64,000 nt of DNA from Eucalyptus grandis (Eukaryota; Streptophyta; Magnoliopsida; Myrtales; Myrtaceae): assembly GCF_016545825.1 (NCBI RefSeq), contig NC_052612.1, positions 5,704,001 through 5,768,000 on the forward strand, in the 5' to 3' direction. A model generated the notes under the pieces. It did no database searches, had not been told where the DNA came from, and saw only the letters and a program-made list of their open reading frames with translations. How positions within the stretch are numbered: the stretch's first letter is position 1; each line of letters begins with the position of its first letter. A program made the position numbers and the translations under genes. Positions 1 to 12,214 of this stretch are shown here, piece after piece.

Positions 1-44
1 ATGGCTTTAGCATTCAGTAAATCATTCAATACTGAGATTTCTCG

Positions 45-2240
45 TCTGTCCATGTTAGTAGTTTCTGAGTTTTCTACGGGAAAATGTTAGACTCTTACTT
101 TTATCGCCTCTCATAAGGGTTGTTATATACCTTGCAGTATTGAACAATGTATGTTTAGACCTCGACATGATTGTTAACATATTGGAGTTATCAGTGCTGC
201 AACAAGGCGGAATTATGAATGTGTATTGTTGGCTAAGGAGCCAACAAGAGACCCGGGTGTCAGGATGCCTAGAGAGGAATGACGAGGAGTAGTGATATTC
301 TCTCCAGAGGACTGAGAAGAGTTGAATAGCTTCTCAAGGGACCTCGTGATGCCAAGTTAGATGCGAGGGGTACTGGGTGAAGTGTTGTCTCCCTCTGGGT
401 GATTGTGGACCTCGTGATGTCAGGTTGGGTGCGAGGGGTTCAGGGCGGAGTGTCGTCTCCCCATGGGTGATTATTGCAGCTAGACTTCTATAGATTTAAC
501 AATTTGATAGTTTGTTTACCTATTTGTCGTGTTATTGGTCAAATCCAAGTTAGGACTAACCGCCCATTTGTTGAATTTTTATTTTAAAAACTCGGACTTG
601 TTTATTATGTCTTTTCTTCAAACTAGAAGATGTTTTGCACTGCCTGCGGCCACGACGACCATCCTACATGGCGCCCCCGCCGATTTTGTATGGCGGCAAG
701 AGGAAATCCATGACTGACACTTTTCGAGCGTAGTCTTTGTTAAATGCACATCTTGTTTGATGGTAGACACGAGGCACTGCAGGGCCCGGCATATACGGCC
801 TTCGTAGCCCTCTATGAGCGTGTGGATAGTCGGTTGGTGGGGCCTTGGTGCTGTACGACGACAGATCGGGCCATGGTAATCCTGCGGTGCAGGAGGTGGC
901 TGAGGAGCGCTCAACATGTGGGAGAATTTTGTTTTTTGTTATTCTGATAGTATGTACATACTCGACGGGAGGCGAGATGTTTAGTGTTTGTGGCTAGTGT
1001 TTTTTTTGTAGAAATCCCCCTCTTAACCTCATCTCCCTACGTGTAAACCTCATCTCCCTACGTGTAAAGAAGAAACAAAGTTTTATTATAAATGGAGCCG
1101 AGTGCAGTTCAGTTTCTTATGATTCAGCTTGACTGAAATTTATTTTATAAAACCTGAAATTAAAACAAGTCATGTGAAATCATGTGAGAATGTAACCCAT
1201 GGATCTCACATGATTTCACATGACTTGCTTTAATTTCAGGTTTTATAAAATAAATTTCAATCAAACTGAATTATAAGAAATTGAATTGAACTCGGCTCCA
1301 TTTATCATAAAACTTTGTTTTTTACATGTAGGGAGATGAGGTTAACAGGGAATTCCTACAAAAAATACTAGTAGCCACAAACACTAAACATCCCGTCGAA
1401 ACATCCCGCCTCCCGTCGAGTATGTAATTCTCCCACACGTCAAGCGCTCCTCAGCCACCTCCTACACTGCGAGACTGCCACCATGGCCTGGTCCGTCGTT
1501 GTACAGCGCCAAGGGCCCCACCAACCGACCATCCACACGCATGTAGAGGACTACGAAGGCCATGTATGCTGGCCCTACAGGTGCCCCCATGTCTATCGTC
1601 AAACAAGATGTGCATTTGACGAAGACTACGCCCGGGAAACGTCGGTCATGGATTTCCTCTTGCCGCCATACAAAATCGGCGAGGGCACCATATAAGATGG
1701 TCATCGTGGCAGCAGGCGGTGCAGAAGACATTTTCTAGTCTAAAGAAAATAAATAACTGTGAGTTTTTAAAATAAAAACTCAACAAGTGGGCGGTTAGTC
1801 CTAACTTGGATTTGGCTAATAGCACGTCAAATAGGTAAACAAACTGTCAAATTGTTGAACCATAGAAGTCTAGCTGCAACAATCACCCAGGGGAAGACAA
1901 CACTCCGCTCTAAACCCCTCGCGCCCAACTTGGCACCACGAGATCCCCTGAGAAGCTGTTCAACCATTCTTAGACCTCTGGAGAGAACGCAATTACTTCC
2001 TTTCATCCCTCTCTAGGCATCTCGACACCCGAGATCTCACATTGGCTTTTTAGCCAACCACACATTCATAATTCCGCCTTGTTGCAGCACCAACAACTCC
2101 AGTATGCTAACAATCACATCAAGGTCTAAACATACATTATTAATTACTACAAGGTATACAATAACCCTCATTAGAGGCGACAAAGTAAGAGTTCAACATT
2201 TTCTTGCAGAAAACTCATAATCTACGAACCTTGACAGAAT
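45..2240. mobile_element. Large foldback element: two ~1.1 kb inverted arms
   Basis: The left arm (about 45-1189) is the imperfect reverse complement of the right arm (about 1204-2240), with only a 14-base spacer (1190-1203). At the centre CATGTGAGA at 1181-1189 pairs with TCTCACATG at 1204-1212. Pairing can be followed outward through the blocks at 960-1085/1320-1430, 640-900/1450-1720 and 190-480/1870-2090. It fades beyond about 45 and 2240. Both arms carry the same broken short reading frame, containing ADFVWRQEEIHD (left arm + strand near 685-712; right arm - strand near 1640-1690). I recognise no transposase domain and see no clear target-site duplication, so the class is open: foldback transposon, MULE-type element with very long TIRs, or inverted duplication. 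A transcript across the centre would fold into a very long hairpin. Confidence 0.8.
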
Positions 2241-3839
2241 TAGGTAAAGGCTACTGAGACACTAGACTCCATATGTGTCACGAGAATCAAGTACAAGAGA
2301 CACAACAACTATTACATATTCTCGGATCAAAGTAATCTATGGACTAAAATGAACAATTTCAATCACAGATATATAAGGTATATCTAACCTTATCAGAATA
2401 TTACGAAATTTCAGTATGTTATAGAAGAGACATAGATTAACATTTTCCGTGAAGAAACTAAGTCTATATCTCAATGTATTAAGAGCAGTAATTTCTATCT
2501 TCTTTCTAAAATCCTGCAGCAGCTAGATTTAGTACCTATAGAAGAAAAATGGTTTCACTAGCCAAACCTTGTTCATTTGTTCTCAAATGTGTCCTACAAC
2601 TTTCACGAAGGGTTCGAAGTCCAGTTCTATCTTGATAATTACAGAAAATTCAGAGAGCCATCGAAGTCTTGCTATCTTCTACAAGACAACTTACTGTTTC
2701 AAAAGAAATACTTCTACTTACATGTTTTTGCATTCATATAGCTATAACTAAAAGTTGAACTCAATCTAATGAATGTTCTCTTAAGTAAAATGGTTTTTTT
2801 TTCTTTTCTTCATCATTAGAAATCAAGGCGACACAAAATAAAAAGCTTCTCATCTATATATCTCTAGAATAGAAACATCTTATACCGTTTTCTTCATTTC
2901 TAGCTCAACCAAACTGTAAATTTCTCTACCAATCTCTTTTACAATACCTCAAGACTCTTCCACAGCATCTAAAAATTATCATAGTAGGTCTTTACTTACA
3001 AAGAAATATTCCACAACTCGGTACAAAGCAAATGTTCACAATACGCATGGCCTTTTACCAAGTAAAACAACGTATCACAGCTTGCTTACAAAGTTTCGAC
3101 ACCTATGATGGCTATTAATCCGACAGGCAACTTACAAAAAGCGTACCATTGGTGAAGCCGAACCAAAATAGAACCGAATGAGAGGAAGACCCACTGGATA
3201 ACATGCGACAGCAACTCACCCAGAAACCAAAGGATTTCCTTAGTCTAGTGCAAAGGAATTGAACTTGAGTCGCTCACATTCCAGCTCCCAAAACGAGCTT
3301 TGGTTCCCAAGTTTCTCGCACCCAACCTCGTAATCTACCACGATTTTCATATGCACGGCTAGGCATAGTCATTTCGTGAACCCAGGACTCTAATCACATC
3401 CCCACTTGCTTGGATCTTTCACCGGCAGAAGAGGGAGGAGGTGTTGGGCGAGATGGGGCTTGGGGCCGGCGACAGGGCTCCGAAAGGAACAAGGCAACAA
3501 CGATTCCGCTGCTAGACGGAGACACGAAACTAAGAAGGGTAGAGGTCGAGTTGGACTTTTGGTGGGACAAAGCAAGAACAAAGGAGAGGAGAAGCAGGTG
3601 TCTCCATTGAGAGAGAGAAAAAGAACACAAAAGGGAAAATAGTTGCCGCAGTAGCCGTTTCAGAGAGAACAAAAGAGGGAAAAGATAAAAGAAATAAAAT
3701 AAAATAAAAATATAGGTGTAGCCTTCCCCTTCCTTTTTCAGCTACACCTGGATATTGGGGGAAAAGAAAAAATTTCCTCTCACTGTAATTCTCTTTCCCC
3801 CACATACGAAGTGGGTCATCGCTGAAAATTAAATAATTT
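2241..3839. other. Intergenic; no gene recognised
   Basis: AT-rich sequence with no coding frame I can assign. The part from about 3390 to 3800 is GC/purine-rich and could be the 5' end of an unrecognised minus-strand transcript facing away from the PPR-like gene. The short frames there do not resemble a known protein and overlap on both strands, so I call no gene. Confidence 0.5.
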
Positions 3840-4275
3840 TTTAAATAATATCAAATATGCTCAATCTAACTAACGAGGAACGAAACTAGAATTTGGGCAT
3901 CATAGCCTTGTCGATCGCGAGGTCGGCCTCGCTGCCAAGGCGAAGCCGACACACACCTCCTGGCGAGGCTCGGCCTCACCTTGGTCGGGCAAGCTCCCTC
4001 GACGGTCGGTTGTCGACCATGGGCGAGGCTGCCAAAGAAAAATACAAGAAAAGAAGAAGAAGGAAAATAAGAGAGAAAATTTGTTTCTCGAAAGTGTTCC
4101 GATAACAAGAAATAAGTTTTTCTTATTTTTTGTTTCGTTTCAAATTTATTTCCTCTAATGTAAATAAGTCTCTAATAAAAACGTAAACAAATGCATTTTT
4201 GTTCTTTTTTTATTCTCCGGAAAAAAAAATGAAATTATGTTCATGACAAAAAGAACGCACACAAACGCACCATTA
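3840..4275. mobile_element. Fragment of hAT-like MITE with CG-rich core
   Basis: A GC-rich block full of CGAGGC/GCCTCG motifs (about 3895-4040) is followed by AT-rich sequence with the AACAAATGCATTTTTGTTC and ACAAACGCACC style of terminus seen again at 24119-25335. No transposase is visible. The left end and target-site duplication are not clear, so this is probably a truncated non-autonomous copy. Confidence 0.4.
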
Positions 4276-4646
4276 ATTTCTCTACCGTAAAAATTTAGAA
4301 TTCCTCAAATTTTCATGCATTTTATTTAACCGCCGTTTATATTTCCGATTTTCCACCCCTTCATTTTCTGAATATCCACATTTCCCCCCAGAAAGCATAG
4401 AGTGAAATTGGAATCGCCAAACGCTCCTGCCAAAGCCCTTCGTTCCTCCGCCACCGACCATCGACCGACGCCTCGGAAGCCCCATCGGCGCCGCCGTAGA
4501 CCGGCGGCTCCGTGGCAACCGCAGTCGCACTTCACGCCGCGTAGCAGCGACCGCCGCAATCGCCGCGGCCGCGCTCCATCGTACGCAGCCACCGCAGCAT
4601 CGGCTGAGCGCTCGCGGCCGCCGCCACAGCCCCTGAGTCCGTCGCC

Positions 4647-4673
4647 CTCTCTCTCTCTCTCTCTCTCTCTCTC
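4647..4673. repeat. (CT)n microsatellite
   Basis: About 13 uninterrupted CT dinucleotides, upstream of the PPR-like gene. Pyrimidine-rich tracts like this are common in plant 5' leaders. A leader exon starting nearby and splicing near the CACAG at about 5226-5231 is plausible but not shown. Confidence 0.9.
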
Positions 4674-5287
4674 ACAGCGACTTCTCGTTCAAGTGGTTTT
4701 CATACAGCGACTTACCGTTGAACTGCGACTATGAACCTTTTCGCATGAATTGGTCTGGTGCCGCGGCCATTCCTAGTTGGTGTTCAGTAGTGCAGGATGA
4801 GTGGCGGCGTGCCAGCCCTTGGCTATTTTAGCGTCCGGAATGCAGTTAGATGTTTCGACTGATTTTGCTGACAAAGTTATGATCTTGGATGGTTTCATAG
4901 AGCAATGCTAGGTATGCTAAGACGGGTCTCCTAAATCGGTACGTTAAGTGATGCTAGTTGCAGCAGACTGCGAATAGGTTAATACGAGCTTGCCGCGTCG
5001 CATTGTACCAATTAAGTGAACCGGGCTTAGTATGCAAGCACCATTCAGTTAGTATGCAAGCATTAGTATGGGGGCTCTCTGTCGTTGACGTTGAGGTGTG
5101 TTTGTTTTTGGCATGATGACTCTTAGAAGAGTTACATGATGAGAATTCTTTTTGCGTGTTTTGTGATGATTGGACCGTGGTTACTGTCGGTGCTCCTTTG
5201 TACTTGACTCAGGAGTTGTTCTTCCACAGGACCTGGAGATGGAGTATCCCCTGAATTTGTGAGGTTGAGTCAAGAGACCCCCCACCG
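4674..5287 (+). other. Probable 5' leader and leader intron of the PPR-like gene
   Basis: No coding frame. A pyrimidine-rich tract ending in CACAG just before position 5232 looks like an acceptor, which would place a non-coding leader exon upstream and the start codon at 5288. This is inferred from sequence signals only. Confidence 0.35.
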
Positions 5288-8200
5288 ATGCGGAGATCAT
5301 TGGCAATATCCTCCCTGGTGAGCCCTTCTCTTTTCATTCTCCCCTCAATATCATAATTGCTTCTGCACGGATGGCCTTGTGTCACTTGTCTAAGTAATTG
5401 AGACTTGAATTATATTTGGGCATTGACGTTTTTAATAATTGATCCAGTAAAACTTAGTTAATCTTGCTGTGGTCTTCATCTCCACTGTCCTTCCTGATGA
5501 TATTGATGTAGTTCTGTTGAGTTCTCTGTTCCTTGAAACCCATAATATAGAGTCCTAAACTTTGCAATGACTTGTAGAGGACTTTTCCTGTTGTTACATG
5601 CTTTGAATCATTGTCAATTTCCAGAAGTTGCATTTGATGACAATTTTCTTTGTAATTGGCTTATGAGGGGGACTTGTCTTTGAACTGATTAATGATACAT
5701 TGGAGACTATAACATATGCTGATATGGTTGCTTTGCACAGGTTGGACGTTTAACTCAATATGGAGTGGTTCGTGTCGAGAAACTTGGTTCCAGTTACACT
5801 ACAATGGTCCAGTCTCATATATATGGAAATTGCACTGGTGGAGCAGAAGAGTCATCATTAAAGGTGCTTACTAAATCATTTTTTGTGTGCTCTGATTGGT
5901 AAAATCAGCCCACTTTTTTAGGTTAACTTGTTCTTGGAAATGAAGTAGCATAAGTGATCAAAATAAGAAAAACACAAGTTCTGCCCTCTTTCTTTTTAAG
6001 GGAGGCCTGAGGTTGTCCCCTCCTGTCAATGTATCCTTGTAGGTCCAGTAATAATATGTTTTTGAAGAATGAGTTATTGCTTGTTTAAGGAATTAGGGAT
6101 TAATCTTTTTTGATGGAGCTTCTGTTTCTTGTGTATTCAACCCCATTATTGATCATATATATGCCTTTAACCGTAGATTTGCAGGTGCCTTTTTTAGTCA
6201 TTCTTTGTGTTTACCCTTTCATATTCTTTGCATTTACTCTTAGATTGATGCACCTTTGCTATACCATCTGTAGAAAACATGCAGCAGGTACTGCAATTGA
6301 ATGTGCCTTGTAAGCTTTTTATTTAACAAGGGAAAATGATAGGATTGAAAAGGTGAAGTTTGATGTAGGCCTATTGCTATAGAGAGTTTCTTAGGAATCC
6401 CTTTGTGCTTTTTAATGTAACGGTTCAATTACATGTGCTCCATGGCTTGCTTGATTCGACTTGTATGCCTTTCATCCAAAATCCTTGACATAATTTTTCT
6501 CTGTGGTCCTTCTCAATATCTAAAAATAACATCTGCTGTAACTGTATATCTCCTCAACCTCCTTGTTTGATAGATGGCCTTTTCAGTCAACTTTCCTTGC
6601 TCACTCATATGGAATTCTCTTTTGTGGTTTGAGATATTTGAAAGCTTCATTTAGAAGTTGCTCTCCTATGATGGTCATTGAAGACAGAAGAATATGTTGA
6701 CGCAGAATGCGCTGCTGATGTTAGAAGGTTCACATTTGGCATTGGTGGTAACCTAGTTTATTAGTGAAGTAAACTTCTAGATCAAGTGCAGATGCTGAGT
6801 ATACAGTTGTGACAGGAGATGTTATCAGACTTATTTTGCCTGAGAAATTAGTTGAAGTTGTAGGACTAAAAGTTGAGCAACTGATCTTACTCTATTGTGA
6901 TGAAAAAGCGACTGCTATTGGCGTTGATCAGAGTCTGGTTCAGTGTGTTAGAGCAGGACATATATTGAAATTAACAAGAATTTCTCAAGTGAAACTAGAC
7001 AACAGGCTCATTTGTAGATCTTTCGTGAAAGTGACTGGTAGATATTTTCACCTTGGGCTAAGAGTATAATCATTTTTATTCCCTTGTTTGCAAGATGGGC
7101 ATGGAAAATATCTAGCCTCCATCATGAGGGGGGAATACCAAGAGGGTTTTTTCTTTTTGGTGGGTGGCTGACATGTAATATTAGGTAGTGTCATATTGAT
7201 AATCAAGACATATGTTTTGGGTGTAACTTGTATCATACAACTTACCTTTCTACGCTCTTCTGTCTTCTATCAATCCCCAAATCACGTCAGAAAAGTATTC
7301 ATTTTGAAGCTCCCATGGCATATGCAGATTTAGTGGTCTATTGCAAATTTTTAGAATTGTTGGTGTATGGACAGACCTGTATGTGCAGGATGTTCCCCGA
7401 TGATTAGCCTTCCAGTTTATCCTTCACCTCAACCAACTTCAAAATTCATTGCAATTATATCTGTCTTAAGTTTCTTTTTTCGTAGTTGCAGTTGTTTGAC
7501 TTGAACTTGGTGATTGTATTGCAGGTAGAGGGTGATGCTCATGCTGCCTTACATGGTGGGCAGGAAATAGAAAGATCACAGAAGCCCAGGATCGGAGAAA
7601 ATGTTTCGAGAAACGATAGGTTCAATTTTCTAATTAGCACAGTAAGTATTACTGGATGAAAGTAGTTCTTGAACATGAAACTTCGTAGAACGCTGCTCCG
7701 TAAGTGAAGCTAATATGAGAGTCATTCCTCTAATTTGCCATATATTAGGATAGAAAATCACATTAGCAGGAAGTTGACTGATAAGTAGAATCTAATTATA
7801 TTCCAGGAAATTTTGGAGTGTGAGTTAGTATAATTGTGTGAAAGCTTGTCATACACTGAAGGTAAATTAGCAAGAAAATCATGTGATGAATGTCTCATGT
7901 CACTTTGTCAATTTAGGTAAATGATGCAGCACGAATAACCAAGCAAGCTGAGAGCCATCAGCAGTGGAAATAGCTGCACTAGAATCAAGTTTTCTTGTAA
8001 ATAGGCATTGTATTTTCAACAACTCAAATAAGAGACCTATGGGTTTACAATTCTTCTTTTAGCTTGAGTTGTAGTATCAAGTAGATTTCTTGGGTTTCTA
8101 TTTATAATGGAATTGGGTTCTAGGTTCCTATTGCTACTTGGAATAGGTTTTGAAGGGCTTTATAATGACGTTATTAATTCATCACGTTTATTGAAGTATT

Positions 8201-10521
8201 ATAACTCCTATGCTTTTTTTACTATTGTGATGCAGTTTTATATTTAAGCATGATGCTTAAGGTGTGGTGTTTATGAGCTTTATGTGTGATGTTTAAAAGA
8301 ATTTACTGTTCTTTATTTAGGCGTTGTGCTCAAGACCTCCTAAGCATTATAATCTAGGGTTCTTAAGCATCATTTCAAGGCATGAATTTCATCACACAAC
8401 TCCATAGCAAACAACTGCTAAAATGTCAAAATTTATCATTAATATCATATCATATTTAAAAATTCTGTTATAATGTATTCCAACTTGAAATCAGATGCTT
8501 ATATAGAAAACATAGATCCTACTTCAAATAGAAATGAGAAACCTAATGTCCTGTTTAAATAGAAAAGGAACTTGACTAAATTCTTAATGACTTGGATCAA
8601 AGCCAACTGATAAGACAATTAATCTATTAAAACTCTTACTATTGAAACATAGGTCCATCATCATCTCACTAGCAAATTGTTTCATTTTGTTTGCTGCATC
8701 ATCATGCTATATACTCTCCCTAATTCTTCCTTCCAAGATCCTCATTCCATTCATGTTATGACCGGCTGCTGAAATGCTGAGCTGCAACTAGTTGCTCTTT
8801 ATTGCATAACTTCTTCCTCAATATACTTTGTCATATACTTAGTCTAGCTTCCGTTGGTAGTAACTAGCTTTGTCAATCACCCTCAGAAGGCCCTGCTATA
8901 ATTTAAAATCCATTTGACTTTCATCTTATCATCAACCGTGCCTAATCAGAACCCCCAAATAAGTTTTGACATGCAAAGCCATTGGGAATGGTTTCGGTTT
9001 GCAAATGCACTCTTGGTTTTGTGTAGCAACTTAATCTTCTTCCACTTGTTGACTTTATTGAAGAATTTTTACAGACGTTTCTTCAGGTAATATATTCGTG
9101 CGTTTTCTCATTGCTTTACTTCTTAAAAACGACAGCTCTTTGATCTGAAGGACAGCAAACAATCAGTTTATGGTGCTCTGGATGCCTGGGTTGCATGGGA
9201 ACAAAAATTTCCACTTGCTTCAATTAGGAGGGCATTGATTGTTCTTGAGAAACAACACCAGTGGCATAGGATAGTCCAGGTAATCTCAGTAGAATTTCCC
9301 TGAGAAACATTTGCTGTGAGCTGCTAAAATTGTTAAATTTTGTAGGATGAATGTCTTGTTGATCTTTGTTTCAGAAGAAGTGTGAGATTTTGTAGTTCTT
9401 TTCTATTTTTGTTCTTTGAGCTTGCCGCACTCAAAAGGTAGTGCACTATGAGCAGTCGGTCTGTCTGACTTTAGACCTGGTTTTGCCTTGCACTTTTAGG
9501 TAATTAAATGGATGCTGAGCAAGGGACAGGGAAACACAATGGGTACATATGGAATGTTGATCCGGGCTCTAGACATGGATCATAGAGCGGAAGAAGCCCA
9601 CAGATTTTGGGTGAAGAAAATCGGTAGTGATCTACATTCTGTACCATGGAGTCTGTGCACCAGCATGATAGCAATCTACTATCGAAACAATATGCTGGAG
9701 CATCTTATAAAGGTAGGAATTCTGTGGAACTTAAAATTCACATGCTTCAAGTAAAAGGACATTATGACGTGAAACTCTGACCAACAAGCTAAACTTTAAC
9801 TTACAAGACCATGGTAGTCTTTGACAAGAAGATTTTCAGAAATTCTTGAATTCATGAGATGTTTGCGGCGACATCCTGATAATGATAATTACCAAATCTA
9901 TGAGGCCTCAGCGAAGTTCTGAGAAGAAATTTTATGCATAAGCATAGAAAAATCAAATTTTACATCAAGTTTCCTGTGAACTCTACTTAAAAGAGAGTTT
10001 CTGCCGCTCAATCTCATATTAAGAAGGTTCGTATGGAAATGATTTTTGGATTGCATCCTCCCCTCCGTCTCTCTCAAATACCATCTTTTGCTACACCAAG
10101 CTGTCATTTCCTTTTTGGAACAACTATTAAAGAATATTTAAATTTAAAAAATTCAGTGATCTTTGAATAGTTGCCCGTTGTCTATCTATTTTGTTTATTA
10201 TGTTTAGATGATTATGATTAATTAGTCCATCTCTAGCTTGTTAGGAGCTGGCTTTTCTTTTTGTTTTCCTACAATTCCCTGAACCTTGTACATTTTACCT
10301 TGATAAATGTGAAGCTTTTCAAAGGCCTTGAATCTTTTGATCGGAAGCCACCAGAGAAGTCAATAGTTCAGAAGGTGGCAGATGCATACGAGGTTTCAGG
10401 CCTAGTTGAAGAGAAAACAAGAATTTTAGAGAAATATGATTGTCTTTTCACAGAATCACCCAAAGGCTCCATGAAACATACCAAATCCAGTTCAAAGAAG
10501 GGGAAGAAATCAGGTCAGTAA
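5288..10521 (+). CDS. PPR-like protein of the At4g18975 family (6 exons)
   Basis: Six exons join in frame with canonical GT-AG borders: 5288-5317, 5741-5863, 7525-7641, 9136-9279, 9500-9712 and 10315-10521. They give about 277 residues, close to the family length. Exon 3 ends with the GENVSRNDRFNFLI stretch. Exon 4 carries DLKDSKQSVYGALDAWVAWE. Exon 5 carries WMLSKGQGNTMGTYG and a conserved RALDMDHRAEEAH block. Exon 6 carries LFKGLESFDRKPPEKSIVQ and a lysine-rich tail (SSKKGKKSGQ). These match the organelle-targeted pentatricopeptide superfamily protein At4g18975 and its relative EMB1417. Members are helical-repeat RNA-binding proteins and the exact target is unknown. The first exon has only ten codons, so the start is the least certain part. 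A splice at GGTCAGT near 10513 could also extend the 3' end. There is no frameshift. Confidence 0.85.
6809..7069 (+). other. Unassigned 86-codon open frame inside PPR-like intron 2
   Basis: Intron 2 (5864-7524, 1.66 kb) contains an open frame whose product I do not recognise. It has no splice context linking it to the host exons, and those exons join in frame without it. It could be chance, a relic exon or a transposon fragment. Confidence 0.2.
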
Positions 10522-12214
10522 TCTAAGAATATATTATTTACTGTCGCCATACTCAAATATTAAAGTTATATGCAAATCTCGCAGATTAATTTCTGTGTAA
10601 TGAAAACGAATGGTGCTGATTGGAGCCAATATATGATGGTAGTGAATTTATCATCTCAAGTCCAAAAGAAAGAATTTCGTATCGGTTCATGTATTTAAGC
10701 ATGATGTGGATGGGATTTTCTTTCATGTATCCAAAAGAAAGAATCTCGAGCCAATCAAAGTTGTGGATGGGATTTGTTTTCCTGCCAATGGCGTTATGAT
10801 GTATTGGTGTGGTGATAATAAATTCTATGCATACCGTTGCTCAAATTCCCCGAAAAGTTCATGTGATACATGTTCTTTGAGTATTCAACATCGATGGTTC
10901 TGTTGAGCTGTTTTCCTTTTTAAACTTCTCTGAGCATATAGCATTTCGCATCTCTCATATTTTTCAAAGTTGGACCTGCCATTTAATCCGTGTATCGTCT
11001 CTTAATACTGTCCTTCAGTTTCGAGGAAAAAGACGGACCTGCCATTAGAGCCTTCAATGAAGACAGACACACACAACCAGGATTAAAGACGAGACCGGGT
11101 GCGGCTTTTGCTGAGCATTTCTTGGTGTCCTTTGTCATGTGATATTTAATGGCCAAACCTTTTGATGGTTGTGGCATTTGGCAGCCTTCTAACAACAAGA
11201 AAAGGAAGACATGGCGATGGCTAGACTGTTAAAGCAGTATCAAATGGATTTGGTCTTTAACACATAAGGAAGGTAATAAAAAATGACATCGAAACGATTT
11301 TTTCTTCTATACCCGAAATGTGCTCGAGGCCAGTTTCAGAAATGAAGATGGAGAGTATCAATTTTGACTTAGAGAAAGTATATTGGTAGAACAAACGTGT
11401 TATGTGGATACTATGATCGATTTGTCATTTCATAGCATAATTATGCTTTTCAATCATAGCATATGAGGTGGTTATGGGAGTGAATGTAGTCTGCAACACA
11501 GCAATTTGCTGGCTCCTAAGCAATTGTTGGATACTAAAAATGCCACGTCCCAACTTCTCGGTTAAATTTCCACTTTGATGTTGTGTCCGGATTGTATTAG
11601 TGCGTCTGTGCCGAAAATGACCACACCGGATCGGCGCGGCATTTCTTCCTGTGAGTCCTGTGTGACATGAGGACTTCTAGCAAATCAAGCAAGAAAGCCC
11701 CGACACCAAGCTCATCGTACCATCTGGGTTCTGAACCCACGATGCAACCGTTATCTTGGATCAGAAAGGTAGACACGAGGTTTGGACGATTAGCCAAAGG
11801 AAGGGGAAGGAAATCTATCCCGACTTGGCCAAGTAAGGATAAACTCATCAACAATATCAAATTTAAGAACCTTACATGCAGTGAGAACCTTCAGAACATT
11901 TTCATATCAGACTTGAGTTGCCCAAACTTCATTGCCAATGCAGCAAGGTATCTACTCGGTTTTCCCATGTATTTCAATTGAAGGTATCACAAGAACACTA
12001 AGTTCATAATCGTTTCAGAGCTGGTAAAATTGTTACTCTTACAAGAATCGTAGAACTGAATACACTCTTTCGGTATTTTAGTATAGTGCTCCAGCGGCAT
12101 GTCAGTTTGAAATGTTGCTCCCAGCCGTGCATCATGAGATGTCTAGACAATGATAAAAACGCAATTGCCTTGGATTTGGCCAAAATCAGAAGAAACATGA
12201 ATTCATTTTGATTA
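10522..12214. other. Intergenic between the tail-to-tail PPR-like and PP2C genes
   Basis: 3' flanks of two convergent genes. The first ~250 bases are likely the PPR-like 3' UTR. Short frames at 10706-10906 and 11597-11981 are not recognisable and overlap on both strands. I see no gene here. Confidence 0.5.

Noticed and set aside
1462..1731. Protein-coding gene in the foldback arm
   Set aside because: The frame is short, appears broken in both arms, and has no recognisable domain or splice context.
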